From the NCBI GenBank assembly GCA_036310185.1, contig JAXJSH010000142.1, forward strand, positions 1-8,011: a DNA stretch of 8,011 nt. Direction: 5' to 3'. The translations under genes were made by a program, and so were the position numbers. The notes below the pieces were generated by a model, which had not been told where the DNA came from, ran no database searches, and saw only the letters and a program-made list of their open reading frames with translations. Source of the DNA: JALENY01 sp036310185. GTDB lineage: Bacteria > Bacillota > Clostridia > Lachnospirales > Lachnospiraceae. Position 1 is the first letter of the stretch. Each line of letters begins with the position of its first letter. This document shows positions 1 to 7,129 of this stretch, piece by piece.

Positions 1-1
1 C

Positions 2-676
2 ATGAAAGGGCACTGTCAGACGAAGATCACCTGTGCATTGAAAAATATGAAAGGATTGATTCCGAACAGGGAAAAAAGACATTTTCACAGTATGGGGCTT
101 CACAGACCGATCGCACATCTGAATGCCAGACTGCGTCAGGATTTTGTTGTGGTGGATAATATCTGCGGCGATTGGGATTTTGAGGACGGCGGAAATCCGG
201 TGGTGATGAACCGTGTAATGGCAGCAGCTGACCCGGTGCTCTGTGATGCTTATGTCTGTGATCTGATGGGTTATGCGGCAGATGAGGTCCCTTATGTGCG
301 TATGTCAGAACAGATGGGTGTCGGTTCTGCGAATCTTGATAAATTGAATGTGATCGCATTGAATGAAAGTGAGATTGCGGTTAAGACGCCTGAGACAAAG
401 AAAATCCTGGAACTGAAAGATGCGGTGGAAGAAGTGGAGTCCTGCAGTGCATGTTATGGATATCTGATCCCGGCATTGGATATGCTAAAGCAGGAAGGAC
501 TGTTTGAAAAACTGAAGGATAAAATATGCATTGGTCAGGGCTATCGCGGTCAGACCGGAAAGCTGGGTGTGGGGAATTGTACCGGAAAGTTTGAACACAG
601 CGTGAAAGGATGTCCGCCCACGGAAGCGGAAATCTATGAATTTCTGAAAGAATATATTTTAAATCAGGCAGAGTAA
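2..676 (+). CDS. DUF362 domain protein, 3' part (5' end outside window)
   Basis: The visible 224 codons match the C-terminal two thirds of the DUF362 family, whose biochemical role is not settled; some members carry ferredoxin-type domains and are suspected Fe-S or redox proteins. Recognisable features are the KNMKG segment near visible residues 14-18, the RPIAHLN stretch at 35-41, and a Cys-rich tail with C148-x2-C151, C176, C193 and C204, including GNCTGKF and GCPPTEAEIYEFL. The Met at base 2 is very probably internal, because homologues have a long N-terminal part before the HCQTKITCALKN segment and no ribosome binding site can be seen at the window edge. The gene is convergent with aroC and is followed by a strong hairpin at 722-800. 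The C-terminal cysteines could bind a metal or cluster, but that is inference. Family call is fairly secure; function is unknown. Confidence 0.8.
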   Translation: MKGHCQTKITCALKNMKGLIPNREKRHFHSMGLHRPIAHLNARLRQDFVVVDNICGDWDFEDGGNPVVMNRVMAAADPVLCDAYVCDLMGYAADEVPYVRMSEQMGVGSANLDKLNVIALNESEIAVKTPETKKILELKDAVEEVESCSACYGYLIPALDMLKQEGLFEKLKDKICIGQGYRGQTGKLGVGNCTGKFEHSVKGCPPTEAEIYEFLKEYILNQAE

Positions 677-721
677 AAATGTTCTGTTTTATCAGCGTTT
701 GCTGAAATAACAGGTATTATC

Positions 722-800
722 AGAAAATGCGGTTCTGTACGCATCGTCCGGTCCTTTGGGAAAAATCAAGACCGGGAAACGGTGCAGAACCGCATTTTCT
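722..800. terminator. Large bidirectional intrinsic terminator hairpin
   Basis: Bases 722-740 pair with 782-800 over 19 positions (18 Watson-Crick pairs and one T-G wobble). An inner arm (748-753 with 770-775) extends the structure. On the + strand the 3' arm runs into a T-rich stretch (795-804), and on the - strand the other arm ends in TTTTCT. It sits between the convergent DUF362 and aroC genes, so it most likely terminates both. A small hairpin just after the DUF362 stop (692-705, 5 bp, GTTT loop) is too weak to count on its own. Confidence 0.8.
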
Positions 801-838
801 TTTTCACATTAGATAAGTTCTGTGAAGTGTAATTGTAA

Positions 839-1939
839 TTATTTTTCTGATGTATAGAAATCCACGATTCGATCCAGGCGTGCGGTCATATTATCAAACA
901 GCGCATCCACCAGAACCAGGGCAGTCATACATTCCACGACTACGACCGCTCTTGGAACCACAATCGGGTCGTGGCGTCCTTTGATGGAAATGGAAATGTT
1001 TTCTCCGGCATTGTTGATGGTTTCCTGTTCGGAGGCGATGGAAGGCGTTGGTTTAAAACCGGCTTCCAGATACAGCGTATCACCGTTGCTGATGCCGCCC
1101 AGAATTCCGCCGGCATGGTTTGTTTCAAATGCCACTTTTCCATTGTTTACATGCATCGCGTCGTTGTTTTTGCTGCCGATGGATTCGGTCACTTTTTTGC
1201 CGGAACCGATTTCAAAAGATTTTACGGCGCCGATGGACATGATCGCTTTTCCAAGATTTGCGTCCAGTTTTTCAAAAGTCGGATTGCCAAGACCGGCCGG
1301 AAGCCCGGTTACCTGACAGGCGACGACTCCGCCGCTGGAGTCATGATTTTTCAGACATTCTTCCAGATAGGCGGCTGCTTTTTCCGCTGCTTTTTCATCC
1401 GGCATGCGCAGCTTATTTTGTTCGATTAATTCAGGATCGAATGTTTCAATGGAAACAGGCCCGATTGATTTTGTGTAGGCGGTAATCTGAATTCCCATCT
1501 GATGTAAGATTTTCGAAGCGATCGCACCGGCAGCTACGCGGGCAATCGTTTCCCGGGCGGAGGAGCGGCCGCCGCCCCGGTAATCCCGGAATCCGAATTT
1601 CTGATCAAAGGTATAATCTGCGTGTCCCGGACGATAGTAAGATGCGATTTCGGAATAATCTCTGGAACGTTGGTCATAATTCATAACAACCATAGAAATC
1701 GGTGTGCCTGTGGTTTTGCCCTCAAAGACACCGGAGAGAATCTCCACTTTATCGCCTTCTGCGCGGGCTGTGGTAAATTTGCTCTGTCCCGGCTTTCTGC
1801 GGTCAAGAAATTTCTGTATATCAGATTCATCAAGTGCAAGACCTGCCGGGCAGCCGTCCACAACGACTCCGATGCCTTTTCCGTGGGATTCGCCCCAGGT
1901 CATGATTTTAAAAATATTCCCAAATGTTGAACCAGCCAT
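839..1939 (-). CDS. aroC: Chorismate synthase
   Basis: Converts 5-enolpyruvylshikimate-3-phosphate to chorismate, the last shikimate step, in the cytoplasm; it needs reduced FMN although there is no net redox change. The 366-residue length is typical. Family signatures are all present: GESHG at residues 16-20, DRRKPGQS at 46-53, RPGHADYTF at 103-111 with the catalytic-type His106, GGGRSSARET at 122-131, and GRHDPIVVPRA near the C-terminus. I chose the ATG at 1939 because it gives the standard MAGSTFGNIF N-terminus and has an AGGAAAGGA ribosome binding site about 10 bases upstream. It is a single gene here, divergent from corA with its own promoter, and shares a terminator region with the convergent DUF362 gene. 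No key residue is missing. Confidence 0.97.
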   Translation of the reverse strand: MAGSTFGNIFKIMTWGESHGKGIGVVVDGCPAGLALDESDIQKFLDRRKPGQSKFTTARAEGDKVEILSGVFEGKTTGTPISMVVMNYDQRSRDYSEIASYYRPGHADYTFDQKFGFRDYRGGGRSSARETIARVAAGAIASKILHQMGIQITAYTKSIGPVSIETFDPELIEQNKLRMPDEKAAEKAAAYLEECLKNHDSSGGVVACQVTGLPAGLGNPTFEKLDANLGKAIMSIGAVKSFEIGSGKKVTESIGSKNNDAMHVNNGKVAFETNHAGGILGGISNGDTLYLEAGFKPTPSIASEQETINNAGENISISIKGRHDPIVVPRAVVVVECMTALVLVDALFDNMTARLDRIVDFYTSEK

Positions 1940-1974
1940 GATGTTTAAAGTCCTTTCCTGTTTGAATAAATCCT

Positions 1975-2003
1975 ATTATAACGAAAGGTCAAAGGTTTGT
2001 AAA
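1975..2003 (-). promoter_or_regulatory. Sigma-A promoter for aroC
   Basis: Read on the - strand, TTTACA (2003-1998) is followed after exactly 17 bases by TATAAT (1980-1975). Transcription would begin about 30 bases before the aroC start codon, giving a short leader with no room for a riboswitch or attenuator. Confidence 0.75.
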
Positions 2004-2018
2004 TATTGCGGTTGAAGA

Positions 2019-2047
2019 TTGACACGAACCGGGAATCAATCTATAAT
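2019..2047 (+). promoter_or_regulatory. Consensus sigma-A promoter for corA and downstream genes
   Basis: A perfect TTGACA (2019-2024), 17-bp spacer and perfect TATAAT (2042-2047). The start site should be near 2054, leaving a leader of about 40 bases that ends in a strong ribosome binding site, AGGAGGGG at 2081-2088, 7 bases before the corA ATG. Its -35 box is only 15 bp from the -35 box of the oppositely directed aroC promoter. Confidence 0.85.
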
Positions 2048-2095
2048 GTAAAAGGACTTTTTTGTCGTTATACAAGGGAGAGGAGGGGTTAAAAA

Positions 2096-3037
2096 ATGAT
2101 CCGGATTTTTAAAACAGTAGATGGCAATATTCAGCAAATAAAAGAAGAAGTTGAAGGATGCTGGATTGCCCTGACGAATCCGACTGCATCAGAAATTTTC
2201 GAAATAGCAGATAAATATGGAATTGAAGTGGACCATCTGCGAGCACCCCTGGATGAAGAAGAGCGTTCACGTATTGAGGTGGAAGAGAATTATACACTGG
2301 TATTGGTTGATATTCCGGTCATTGAAGAACGTAATGAAAAAGAATGGTATGGAACGATCCCACTTGCGATCATTGTTGCAAAAGACAGGATCTTTACCAT
2401 TTGTCTGGAGAACACACCGGTTCTGACTGCATTTATGGATGGCCGTGTGAGAAATTTTTATACCTATATGAAGACACGCTTTATTTTGCAGATTCTGTAT
2501 AAGAATTCAACCATGTACCTGCATTATCTGCGCATCATTGATAAGAAAAGCGAGTTTGTTGAGAAAAAACTGCATGCATCCACAAGAAATCAGGAACTGA
2601 TCGAACTGATGGAGCTGGAAAAATCACTGGTATACATCACCACATCACTTCGTTCCAATGAGGTGGTGCTGGAAAAACTGCTGAAGATAGACAGCATCAA
2701 AAAATATCCGGAAGACGCCGAATTGCTGGAAGATGTTATTATCGAGAATAAGCAGGCGATTGAGATGGCAAATATCTACAGCGGAGTCTTAAGCGGAACG
2801 ATGGATACTTTTGCTTCCGTTATTTCAAATAACCTGAATATTGTCATGAAGTTTCTGGCCACCGTTACCATTGTAATGTCCATTCCGACCATGATTTTCA
2901 GTGCATATGGAATGAACCTGAATCCGGCAGGCATGCCCTTTTCCAGTACACCGTACGGATTTCTGATTGTAATCGCACTGTCTCTTCTGATCAGTTTTAT
3001 TGTGGCCGTGATTTTTTCGAAAAAAGATTTATTTTAA
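2096..3037 (+). CDS. corA: CorA-family divalent metal ion channel/transporter
   Basis: A 313-residue membrane protein of the CorA/MIT family, which forms pentameric channels for Mg2+ and in some members Co2+, Ni2+ or Zn2+. The order is a soluble N-terminal alpha/beta domain (about 1-130), a long helical stalk (about 140-250, charged and heptad-like), then two C-terminal membrane helices at about 252-270 and 287-307. The family selectivity signature is intact as YGMN at 271-274, at the end of the first helix and followed by a short outer loop. The protein ends in a basic tail, SKKDLF. The ATG has an excellent ribosome binding site (2081-2088), and the gene follows a consensus promoter. No Mg2+-sensing leader is visible. 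The gene symbol is given at family level: the ion actually carried cannot be read from the sequence. Confidence 0.92.
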   Translation: MIRIFKTVDGNIQQIKEEVEGCWIALTNPTASEIFEIADKYGIEVDHLRAPLDEEERSRIEVEENYTLVLVDIPVIEERNEKEWYGTIPLAIIVAKDRIFTICLENTPVLTAFMDGRVRNFYTYMKTRFILQILYKNSTMYLHYLRIIDKKSEFVEKKLHASTRNQELIELMELEKSLVYITTSLRSNEVVLEKLLKIDSIKKYPEDAELLEDVIIENKQAIEMANIYSGVLSGTMDTFASVISNNLNIVMKFLATVTIVMSIPTMIFSAYGMNLNPAGMPFSSTPYGFLIVIALSLLISFIVAVIFSKKDLF

Positions 3038-3095
3038 TTTTAAGATAATCTGTCTGAATCGAGTTTGTCTGTTATAAGAAAGAAAAGGGAGTATT

Positions 3096-3941
3096 ATGAA
3101 TTTTTTTCAGAAAATGGAACGTAAATATGGCCGTTATGCTGTGCCGGGATTGACAAATTATATTATTGTAACGTATGTGATCGGATATATTCTGTATGCG
3201 TTCAATCCGGGCTGGCTTGAATATATTACGCTGGAACCAGGGCTGATCCTGCGGGGACAGATCTGGCGTCTGGTTTCCTGGGTGCTGATACCGCCTGGAT
3301 CTCTGGATATTTTTACGATCATCACGCTTTTATTTTATTATTCCATTGGTATGAATCTGGAGAGAACCTGGGGAGGATTCCGGTATAATGTTTATATTTT
3401 CGGGGGACTTATTTTTACCATTATTGGAGCATTTGTCTGTTATGCGATCGCAAAAGCAGGTCTTCCGGCAGGATCTATTCCTCTGATTGGAGGAGCGTTC
3501 AGCACATATTATGTCAGTATGTCGATTTATCTGGCTTTTGCATTGACCTATCCGGATATGCAGGTGCTGCTGTACTTTGTGATCCCGGTTAAGATGAAAT
3601 GGATGGGGTTCATTTATACAGCATTTATTGTTTATGACTGCATCCATATGACCTGGGTCGGAAGAGTGGCTGTTATTGCTTCCCTTCTGAACTTTATGGT
3701 ATTTTTCCTGATGACCAGAAATTACCGCAAAGTATCACCGAAGGAAATAAAACGAAAAAAAGAATTTCAGAGAGCGGTGCAGCAGTCAATGATAGGACCG
3801 GGGCAGACCAGACACAAATGTGCGGTCTGCGGAAGAACGGAGCTGGACGACCCGGATCTGGAATTTCGTTACTGCTCCAAATGCGATGGAAATTACGAGT
3901 ATTGTCAGGATCATTTGTTCACACATGAGCATGTAAAATAG
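3096..3941 (+). CDS. Rhomboid/Derlin-like membrane protein with C-terminal Cys/His module
   Basis: 281 residues with about six or seven predicted membrane segments (roughly 20-37, 70-86, 98-118, 130-150, 152-163, 168-182, 188-206). Rhomboid-superfamily marks are visible: GQIWRLVSWVL at 54-64 (the WRL loop motif) and NLERTWG at 87-93 (the LER..G motif). The protease dyad is not: where active rhomboids have GxSG, this has IGGAFSTYYVS (131-141), and the last membrane helix lacks the AHxxGxxxG His. After a basic linker (208-225), the tail carries C242-x2-C245, C260-x2-C263, C270, H273, H277 and H279, spaced like a zinc ribbon or treble clef. It starts at an ATG with AGGGAG upstream and ends 16 bp before pyk. 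A non-catalytic scaffold or membrane-protein quality-control role is possible by analogy with Derlins, but that is inference; function is unknown. Confidence 0.7.
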   Translation: MNFFQKMERKYGRYAVPGLTNYIIVTYVIGYILYAFNPGWLEYITLEPGLILRGQIWRLVSWVLIPPGSLDIFTIITLLFYYSIGMNLERTWGGFRYNVYIFGGLIFTIIGAFVCYAIAKAGLPAGSIPLIGGAFSTYYVSMSIYLAFALTYPDMQVLLYFVIPVKMKWMGFIYTAFIVYDCIHMTWVGRVAVIASLLNFMVFFLMTRNYRKVSPKEIKRKKEFQRAVQQSMIGPGQTRHKCAVCGRTELDDPDLEFRYCSKCDGNYEYCQDHLFTHEHVK

Positions 3942-3957
3942 ATGGAGGCAAATTAAA

Positions 3958-5424
3958 ATGACGGAAAAGAAAAAGGCACCAAGAATCAACAAGAAAACGA
4001 AGATTGTATGTACCATGGGACCAAACACAGACAACATTGAGATCATGCGTGCGCTGGTCGAAAACGGTATGGATGTGGCAAGATTTAATTTTTCGCATGG
4101 ATCTTATGAAGAGCAGAGCGCGCGTATTAAACTGCTCAAAAAGGTAAGGGAAGAGTATGATCTTCCGATTGCCATGCTTCTGGATACGAAGGGTCCGGAG
4201 ATTCGTACCGGAGAGCTAAAAGATGGAAAGAAAGTGCTGCTGAAAGAGCAGGAGACGATCGTTCTGACCACAGAACAGGTCATCGGCGATGAAAAACGTG
4301 TTTCGGTGACTTATGAAGATCTCACCAAAGATGTGAAAGCCGGCAGCCGTATTCTGGTTGATGATGGTCTTATTGAGCTTCACGTTGAAAAGGTTGAGGG
4401 AACTGAGGTAACCTGCCGGATTATCAATGGCGGTGAACTGGGACAGAAGAAAGGTGTTAATATTCCGAATGTATCCGTAAATCTTCCGGCTATAACACAA
4501 AAGGACAAGGAAGATATCATCTGGGGTATTGAACATGGATTTGATTATATTGCAGCATCTTTTATCCGAAATGCAGAAGCAATTCTTGAGATTAAAGAGC
4601 TTCTGAAGGCCCATGGCGGATCACGTATCCACGTCATTGCAAAGATTGAAAATGCGGAGGGTCTTCAGAATTTTGATGCGATCAATGCAGTGGCAGACGG
4701 TGTAATGGTGGCCCGCGGTGACCTGGGCGTGGAAATTCCGGCTTACGAAGTACCGCATGCCCAGAAGGTAATGATTGATAAATGCAACCGTGCTTATAAA
4801 CCGGTTATTACCGCCACACAGATGCTGGACTCCATGATGCGCAATCCGCGCCCGACCAGAGCTGAGATTGCCGATGTGGCAAACGCTGTTTACGACGGAA
4901 CAACTGCACTGATGCTTTCCGGCGAGACCGCCGTAGGAAAATATCCGGTGGAAGCGCTGAAAATGATGGTTCAGACTGCCATCACTGCAGAACAGTTCCT
5001 GGATGAGAGACGTTATATTGAGCACCGTACCATGGAAGAGAAAAGAAATGTATCATGTGCGGTTGGTCTGGCTGCCGTTCGTACTTCCAGAAATGTTCAC
5101 GCAAAATGTATTGTGACTCCGACCGTGGGCGGACAGACTGCCCGTCTGATCTCCAATTACCGCCCGGCAGTTCCGATTTATGCGGTTACTCCGACCGCGG
5201 CAATGCAGCGGAGAATGCAGCTCTACTGGGGCGTATTACCGCTTCGCGGCTATGTGGAAGACAACACAGAAGATATTGTAAATCATGCAATTCGCGTCGT
5301 ACAGGATGCAGGGCTGGTTAAACCGGAAGATCTGATGGTGATCACCGCAGGTGATCCGTCTACCAATGTTATTTCCGGAGAGGGTGCCATGACAAATATG
5401 CTGTACGTCGTTGAGGCAAAATAA
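3958..5424 (+). CDS. pyk: Pyruvate kinase
   Basis: Transfers phosphate from phosphoenolpyruvate to ADP, giving pyruvate and ATP, the last step of glycolysis in the cytoplasm. The 488-residue length is the short form without the extra PEP-utiliser-like C-terminal domain seen in Bacillus. Layout: barrel A domain (about 11-79 and 179-350), B lid domain (80-178), C regulatory domain (351-488). Active-site residues are all present: R42, N44, S46, D76-T77, K229 and E231 in IAKIENAEG, D255 in ARGDLGVEIP, T287 in ITATQMLDSMM. The Glu at 81 in KGPEIRTG is the form associated with K+-dependent enzymes. GGAGG at 3944-3948 lies 9 bases before the ATG, and only 16 bp separate it from the preceding gene, so co-transcription is likely. 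Allosteric effector not predictable. Confidence 0.97.
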   Translation: MTEKKKAPRINKKTKIVCTMGPNTDNIEIMRALVENGMDVARFNFSHGSYEEQSARIKLLKKVREEYDLPIAMLLDTKGPEIRTGELKDGKKVLLKEQETIVLTTEQVIGDEKRVSVTYEDLTKDVKAGSRILVDDGLIELHVEKVEGTEVTCRIINGGELGQKKGVNIPNVSVNLPAITQKDKEDIIWGIEHGFDYIAASFIRNAEAILEIKELLKAHGGSRIHVIAKIENAEGLQNFDAINAVADGVMVARGDLGVEIPAYEVPHAQKVMIDKCNRAYKPVITATQMLDSMMRNPRPTRAEIADVANAVYDGTTALMLSGETAVGKYPVEALKMMVQTAITAEQFLDERRYIEHRTMEEKRNVSCAVGLAAVRTSRNVHAKCIVTPTVGGQTARLISNYRPAVPIYAVTPTAAMQRRMQLYWGVLPLRGYVEDNTEDIVNHAIRVVQDAGLVKPEDLMVITAGDPSTNVISGEGAMTNMLYVVEAK

Positions 5425-5433
5425 AATATACAA

Positions 5434-5440
5434 GAGGAAG
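5434..5440 (+). promoter_or_regulatory. Ribosome binding site that fixes the lysA start
   Basis: GAGGAAG sits 6 bases before the ATG at 5447. An in-frame ATG at 5411 would add 12 residues and overlap the end of pyk by 14 bases, but has no ribosome binding site, and the added residues resemble nothing in the family. The 5447 start is therefore preferred. Confidence 0.75.
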
Positions 5441-5446
5441 ACAATT

Positions 5447-6718
5447 ATGAAAAAAGAAACATTTGTGACAAAGGAAAAACTGGAAGAAATCATCAAAGAA
5501 GTGCCGACACCGTTCCATTTGTACGATGAGAAAGGCATTCGTGAAAATGCGAAGGCATTAAAAGAAGCTTTTTCATGGAATAAGGGATTCCGCGAATATT
5601 TTGCCGTAAAAGCAAATCCGAATCCGCACCTGATCAGCATTTTAAATGAATACGGCTGTGGATGTGACTGTTCTTCCATGACCGAACTGATGCTGGCAAA
5701 AGCACTTGGATGCAGCGGAGAACTGACCATGTTCTCTTCCAATGACACACCGGCCAATGAATTCCAGTATGCCTACGATATGGGCGCGATCATCAATTTC
5801 GACGATATTACCCACATTCCGTTTTATGAAAAGACCGTAGGTACTTTTCCGAAGACCATGAGCTGTCGTTATAATCCGGGCGGACTGTTCAAAATCAGCA
5901 ATGATATTATGGACAACCCGGGTGATGCAAAATACGGTATGACCACAGATCAGCTGTTTGAAGCGTTCCGCATGCTGAAAGAAAGAGGCGTGGAGAACTT
6001 TGGTATTCACGCATTTTTGGCAAGCAACACGGTAACAAATGATTATTATCCGATGCTGGCAAAAGTCCTTTTTGAAGTGGCAGTGAAACTGGAAAAAGAG
6101 ACCGGAGCAAAAATCAAATTCATTAACCTTTCCGGTGGTATCGGTATTCCTTATCGTCCGGATCAGGAACCGAACGACATCTATGCGATCGGTGAAGGGG
6201 TTCGTAAAGTATATGAAGAAGTTCTTGTACCGGCAGGTATGGGTGACGTTGCAATTTACACCGAACTTGGCCGTTATATGATGGGTCCCTATGGCTGTCT
6301 TGTGACAACGGCAATTCACGAAAAGCATACACATAAGGAATACATCGGATGTGATGCATGTGCAGTAAACCTGATGCGTCCGGCTATGTATGGTGCATAT
6401 CATCATATTACAGTAGCGGGAAAAGAAGATGCGGTATGTGATCATAAGTATGATGTAACAGGTTCTCTTTGTGAAAACAATGATAAGTTTGCAATTGACC
6501 GTATGCTTCCGGAAATTGAAAAAGGAGATCTTCTGATCATCCATGACACCGGCGCACATGGCTTTGCGATGGGATACAACTACAATGGAAAACTGAAATC
6601 TGCAGAAGTTCTTCTGAAAGAGGACGGTTCCTTCCAGAAGATCCGCCGTGCAGAGACTGCAAAAGATTATTTTGCGACGCTGGATGAGTATCCGATCTTT
6701 GATAAAATTTTTGAGTAA
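5447..6718 (+). CDS. lysA: Diaminopimelate decarboxylase-type PLP enzyme (divergent subgroup)
   Basis: A 423-residue fold-type III, alanine racemase-like PLP decarboxylase. The expected role is decarboxylation of meso-diaminopimelate to L-lysine. Seen: PLP-binding K55 in YFAVKANPNP, RYNPGG at 141-146, glycine loop SGGIGI at 229-234, E273 in TELGR, RPAMYGAYH at 311-319, and the C-terminal YNYNG at 377-381. Several canonical motifs differ. The usual HxHIGSQ, whose second His stacks on PLP, is GIHAFLASN (186-194), with Phe at that place. The substrate-binding CESGD is CENND (342-346). The usual GAY before the end is GAH (369-371). I recall near-identical motifs in other Clostridia, so this is probably a stable subgroup and not a damaged gene. 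The gene follows pyk after 22 bp. DAP decarboxylase is the best call; a related diamino-acid or polyamine-pathway decarboxylase is the alternative. Confidence 0.82.
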   Translation: MKKETFVTKEKLEEIIKEVPTPFHLYDEKGIRENAKALKEAFSWNKGFREYFAVKANPNPHLISILNEYGCGCDCSSMTELMLAKALGCSGELTMFSSNDTPANEFQYAYDMGAIINFDDITHIPFYEKTVGTFPKTMSCRYNPGGLFKISNDIMDNPGDAKYGMTTDQLFEAFRMLKERGVENFGIHAFLASNTVTNDYYPMLAKVLFEVAVKLEKETGAKIKFINLSGGIGIPYRPDQEPNDIYAIGEGVRKVYEEVLVPAGMGDVAIYTELGRYMMGPYGCLVTTAIHEKHTHKEYIGCDACAVNLMRPAMYGAYHHITVAGKEDAVCDHKYDVTGSLCENNDKFAIDRMLPEIEKGDLLIIHDTGAHGFAMGYNYNGKLKSAEVLLKEDGSFQKIRRAETAKDYFATLDEYPIFDKIFE

Positions 6719-6738
6719 GAGTGGTCTTGTTTATGCTG

Positions 6739-6780
6739 GATTCGCTCTGAAAGCGGTTTATGAAATGTAAGAGCAGAATC
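6739..6780 (+). terminator. Weak hairpin after lysA, possible terminator
   Basis: Bases 6739-6748 pair with 6770-6780 over 10 bp with one bulged A (6775) and a 21-base loop. There is no T-tract directly after it; the next T-run is at 6796-6800. It is the only candidate for ending the corA-to-lysA transcript before the tRNA promoter, but it is not convincing. Confidence 0.3.
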
Positions 6781-6833
6781 AGGCTTCTGTAAAAGTTTTT
6801 GTGAAATTTTGGATGGAAGTTTACAAAAATCAC

Positions 6834-6862
6834 TTGATTATGTGAATAATCTATGATAAAAT
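6834..6862 (+). promoter_or_regulatory. Probable promoter for tRNA-Leu
   Basis: TTGATT (6834-6839), a 17-bp spacer and TAAAAT (6857-6862) lie about 30 bases before the mature tRNA 5' end, the usual distance for a tRNA gene. Confidence 0.6.
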
Positions 6863-6894
6863 ATATTTCGGTTCGTAAGTGAATCGAAATATTA

Positions 6895-6977
6895 GCCGGC
6901 ATGTCGGAATGGCAGACGAGGCAGACTCAAAATCTGTTGTTGGCAACAACGTGTGGGTTCAAGTCCCACTGCCGGCA
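6895..6977 (+). tRNA. tRNA-Leu, anticodon CAA
   Basis: Folds as a class II tRNA. Acceptor arm 6895-6901 pairs with 6970-6976, with discriminator A6977. The D stem is GTC/GAC (6903-6905 with 6915-6917). The anticodon stem is 6921-6925 with 6933-6937, with 7-base loop CTCAAAA and anticodon CAA at 6928-6930, reading UUG leucine codons. The long variable arm GTTG/CAAC (6939-6942 with 6947-6950) is capped by a GCAA tetraloop. The T arm is GTGGG/CCCAC (6953-6957 with 6965-6969) with loop TTCAAGT. CCA is not encoded (GTG follows), so it must be added after transcription. Confidence 0.95.
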
Positions 6978-6980
6978 GTG

Positions 6981-7009
6981 AAAACTCCTGATTTTTCAGG
7001 AGTTTTTTT
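6981..7009 (+). terminator. Intrinsic terminator of the tRNA-Leu gene
   Basis: An 11-bp stem (6981-6991 with 6996-7006), TTTT loop and a run of seven T (7003-7009), starting 4 bases after the tRNA. The A-run at the 5' side means it could also work weakly on the - strand. Confidence 0.92.
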
Positions 7010-7040
7010 GTTGTATTTTTTATTGTTCCATAGAAAGGAA

Positions 7041-7083
7041 GAGGGCATCCCTTAAGTCATTTTGTGGCTTATGGGGTGCCCTC
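7041..7083 (-). terminator. Hairpin terminator of the repeat-protein gene
   Basis: Bases 7041-7051 pair with 7073-7083 (11 bp including one T-G wobble). After one mismatch, 7053-7059 pair with 7065-7071, leaving a 5-base loop. It lies 46 bp beyond the stop of the - strand gene. The following tract on the - strand is TTCCTTTCT, pyrimidine-rich but not a clean T-run, so termination strength is uncertain. The + strand side has no T-run. Confidence 0.65.
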
Positions 7084-7129
7084 TCTTAATTGTCAGTAAA
7101 TCTTATGTTGTTTGATCAGCGGAATAAAA

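Noticed and set aside
971..1429. 152-codon open frame on the + strand opposite aroC
   Set aside because: Antisense to a well-conserved gene, no promoter or ribosome binding site, and a Phe/Gly-rich low-quality translation.
2048..2095. Mg2+ riboswitch or other leader element before corA
   Set aside because: The predicted leader is only about 40 bases and shows no stable structure.
3038..3095. Separate promoter for the rhomboid-like gene
   Set aside because: A TATAAG at 3073-3078 could be a -10 box, but no acceptable -35 box lies 16-18 bases upstream, so I do not call it.
5425..5446. Lysine riboswitch before lysA
   Set aside because: The gap to pyk is only 22 bp, far too short for the lysine riboswitch aptamer.
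5411..5449. Earlier in-frame start for lysA
   Set aside because: Overlaps the end of pyk, lacks a ribosome binding site, and the added residues do not look like the family's N-terminus.
5642..6559. 305-codon open frame on the - strand opposite lysA
   Set aside because: It lies wholly antisense to a clearly conserved enzyme, its translation is rich in Cys, His and Ile in an unnatural way, and no ribosome binding site or family motif is seen. It is a codon-bias shadow.
6895..6977. tRNA gene as an integration site for a mobile element
   Set aside because: No integrase gene and no second copy of the tRNA 3' end is present in the window; the flanks hold a normal terminator and ordinary genes.
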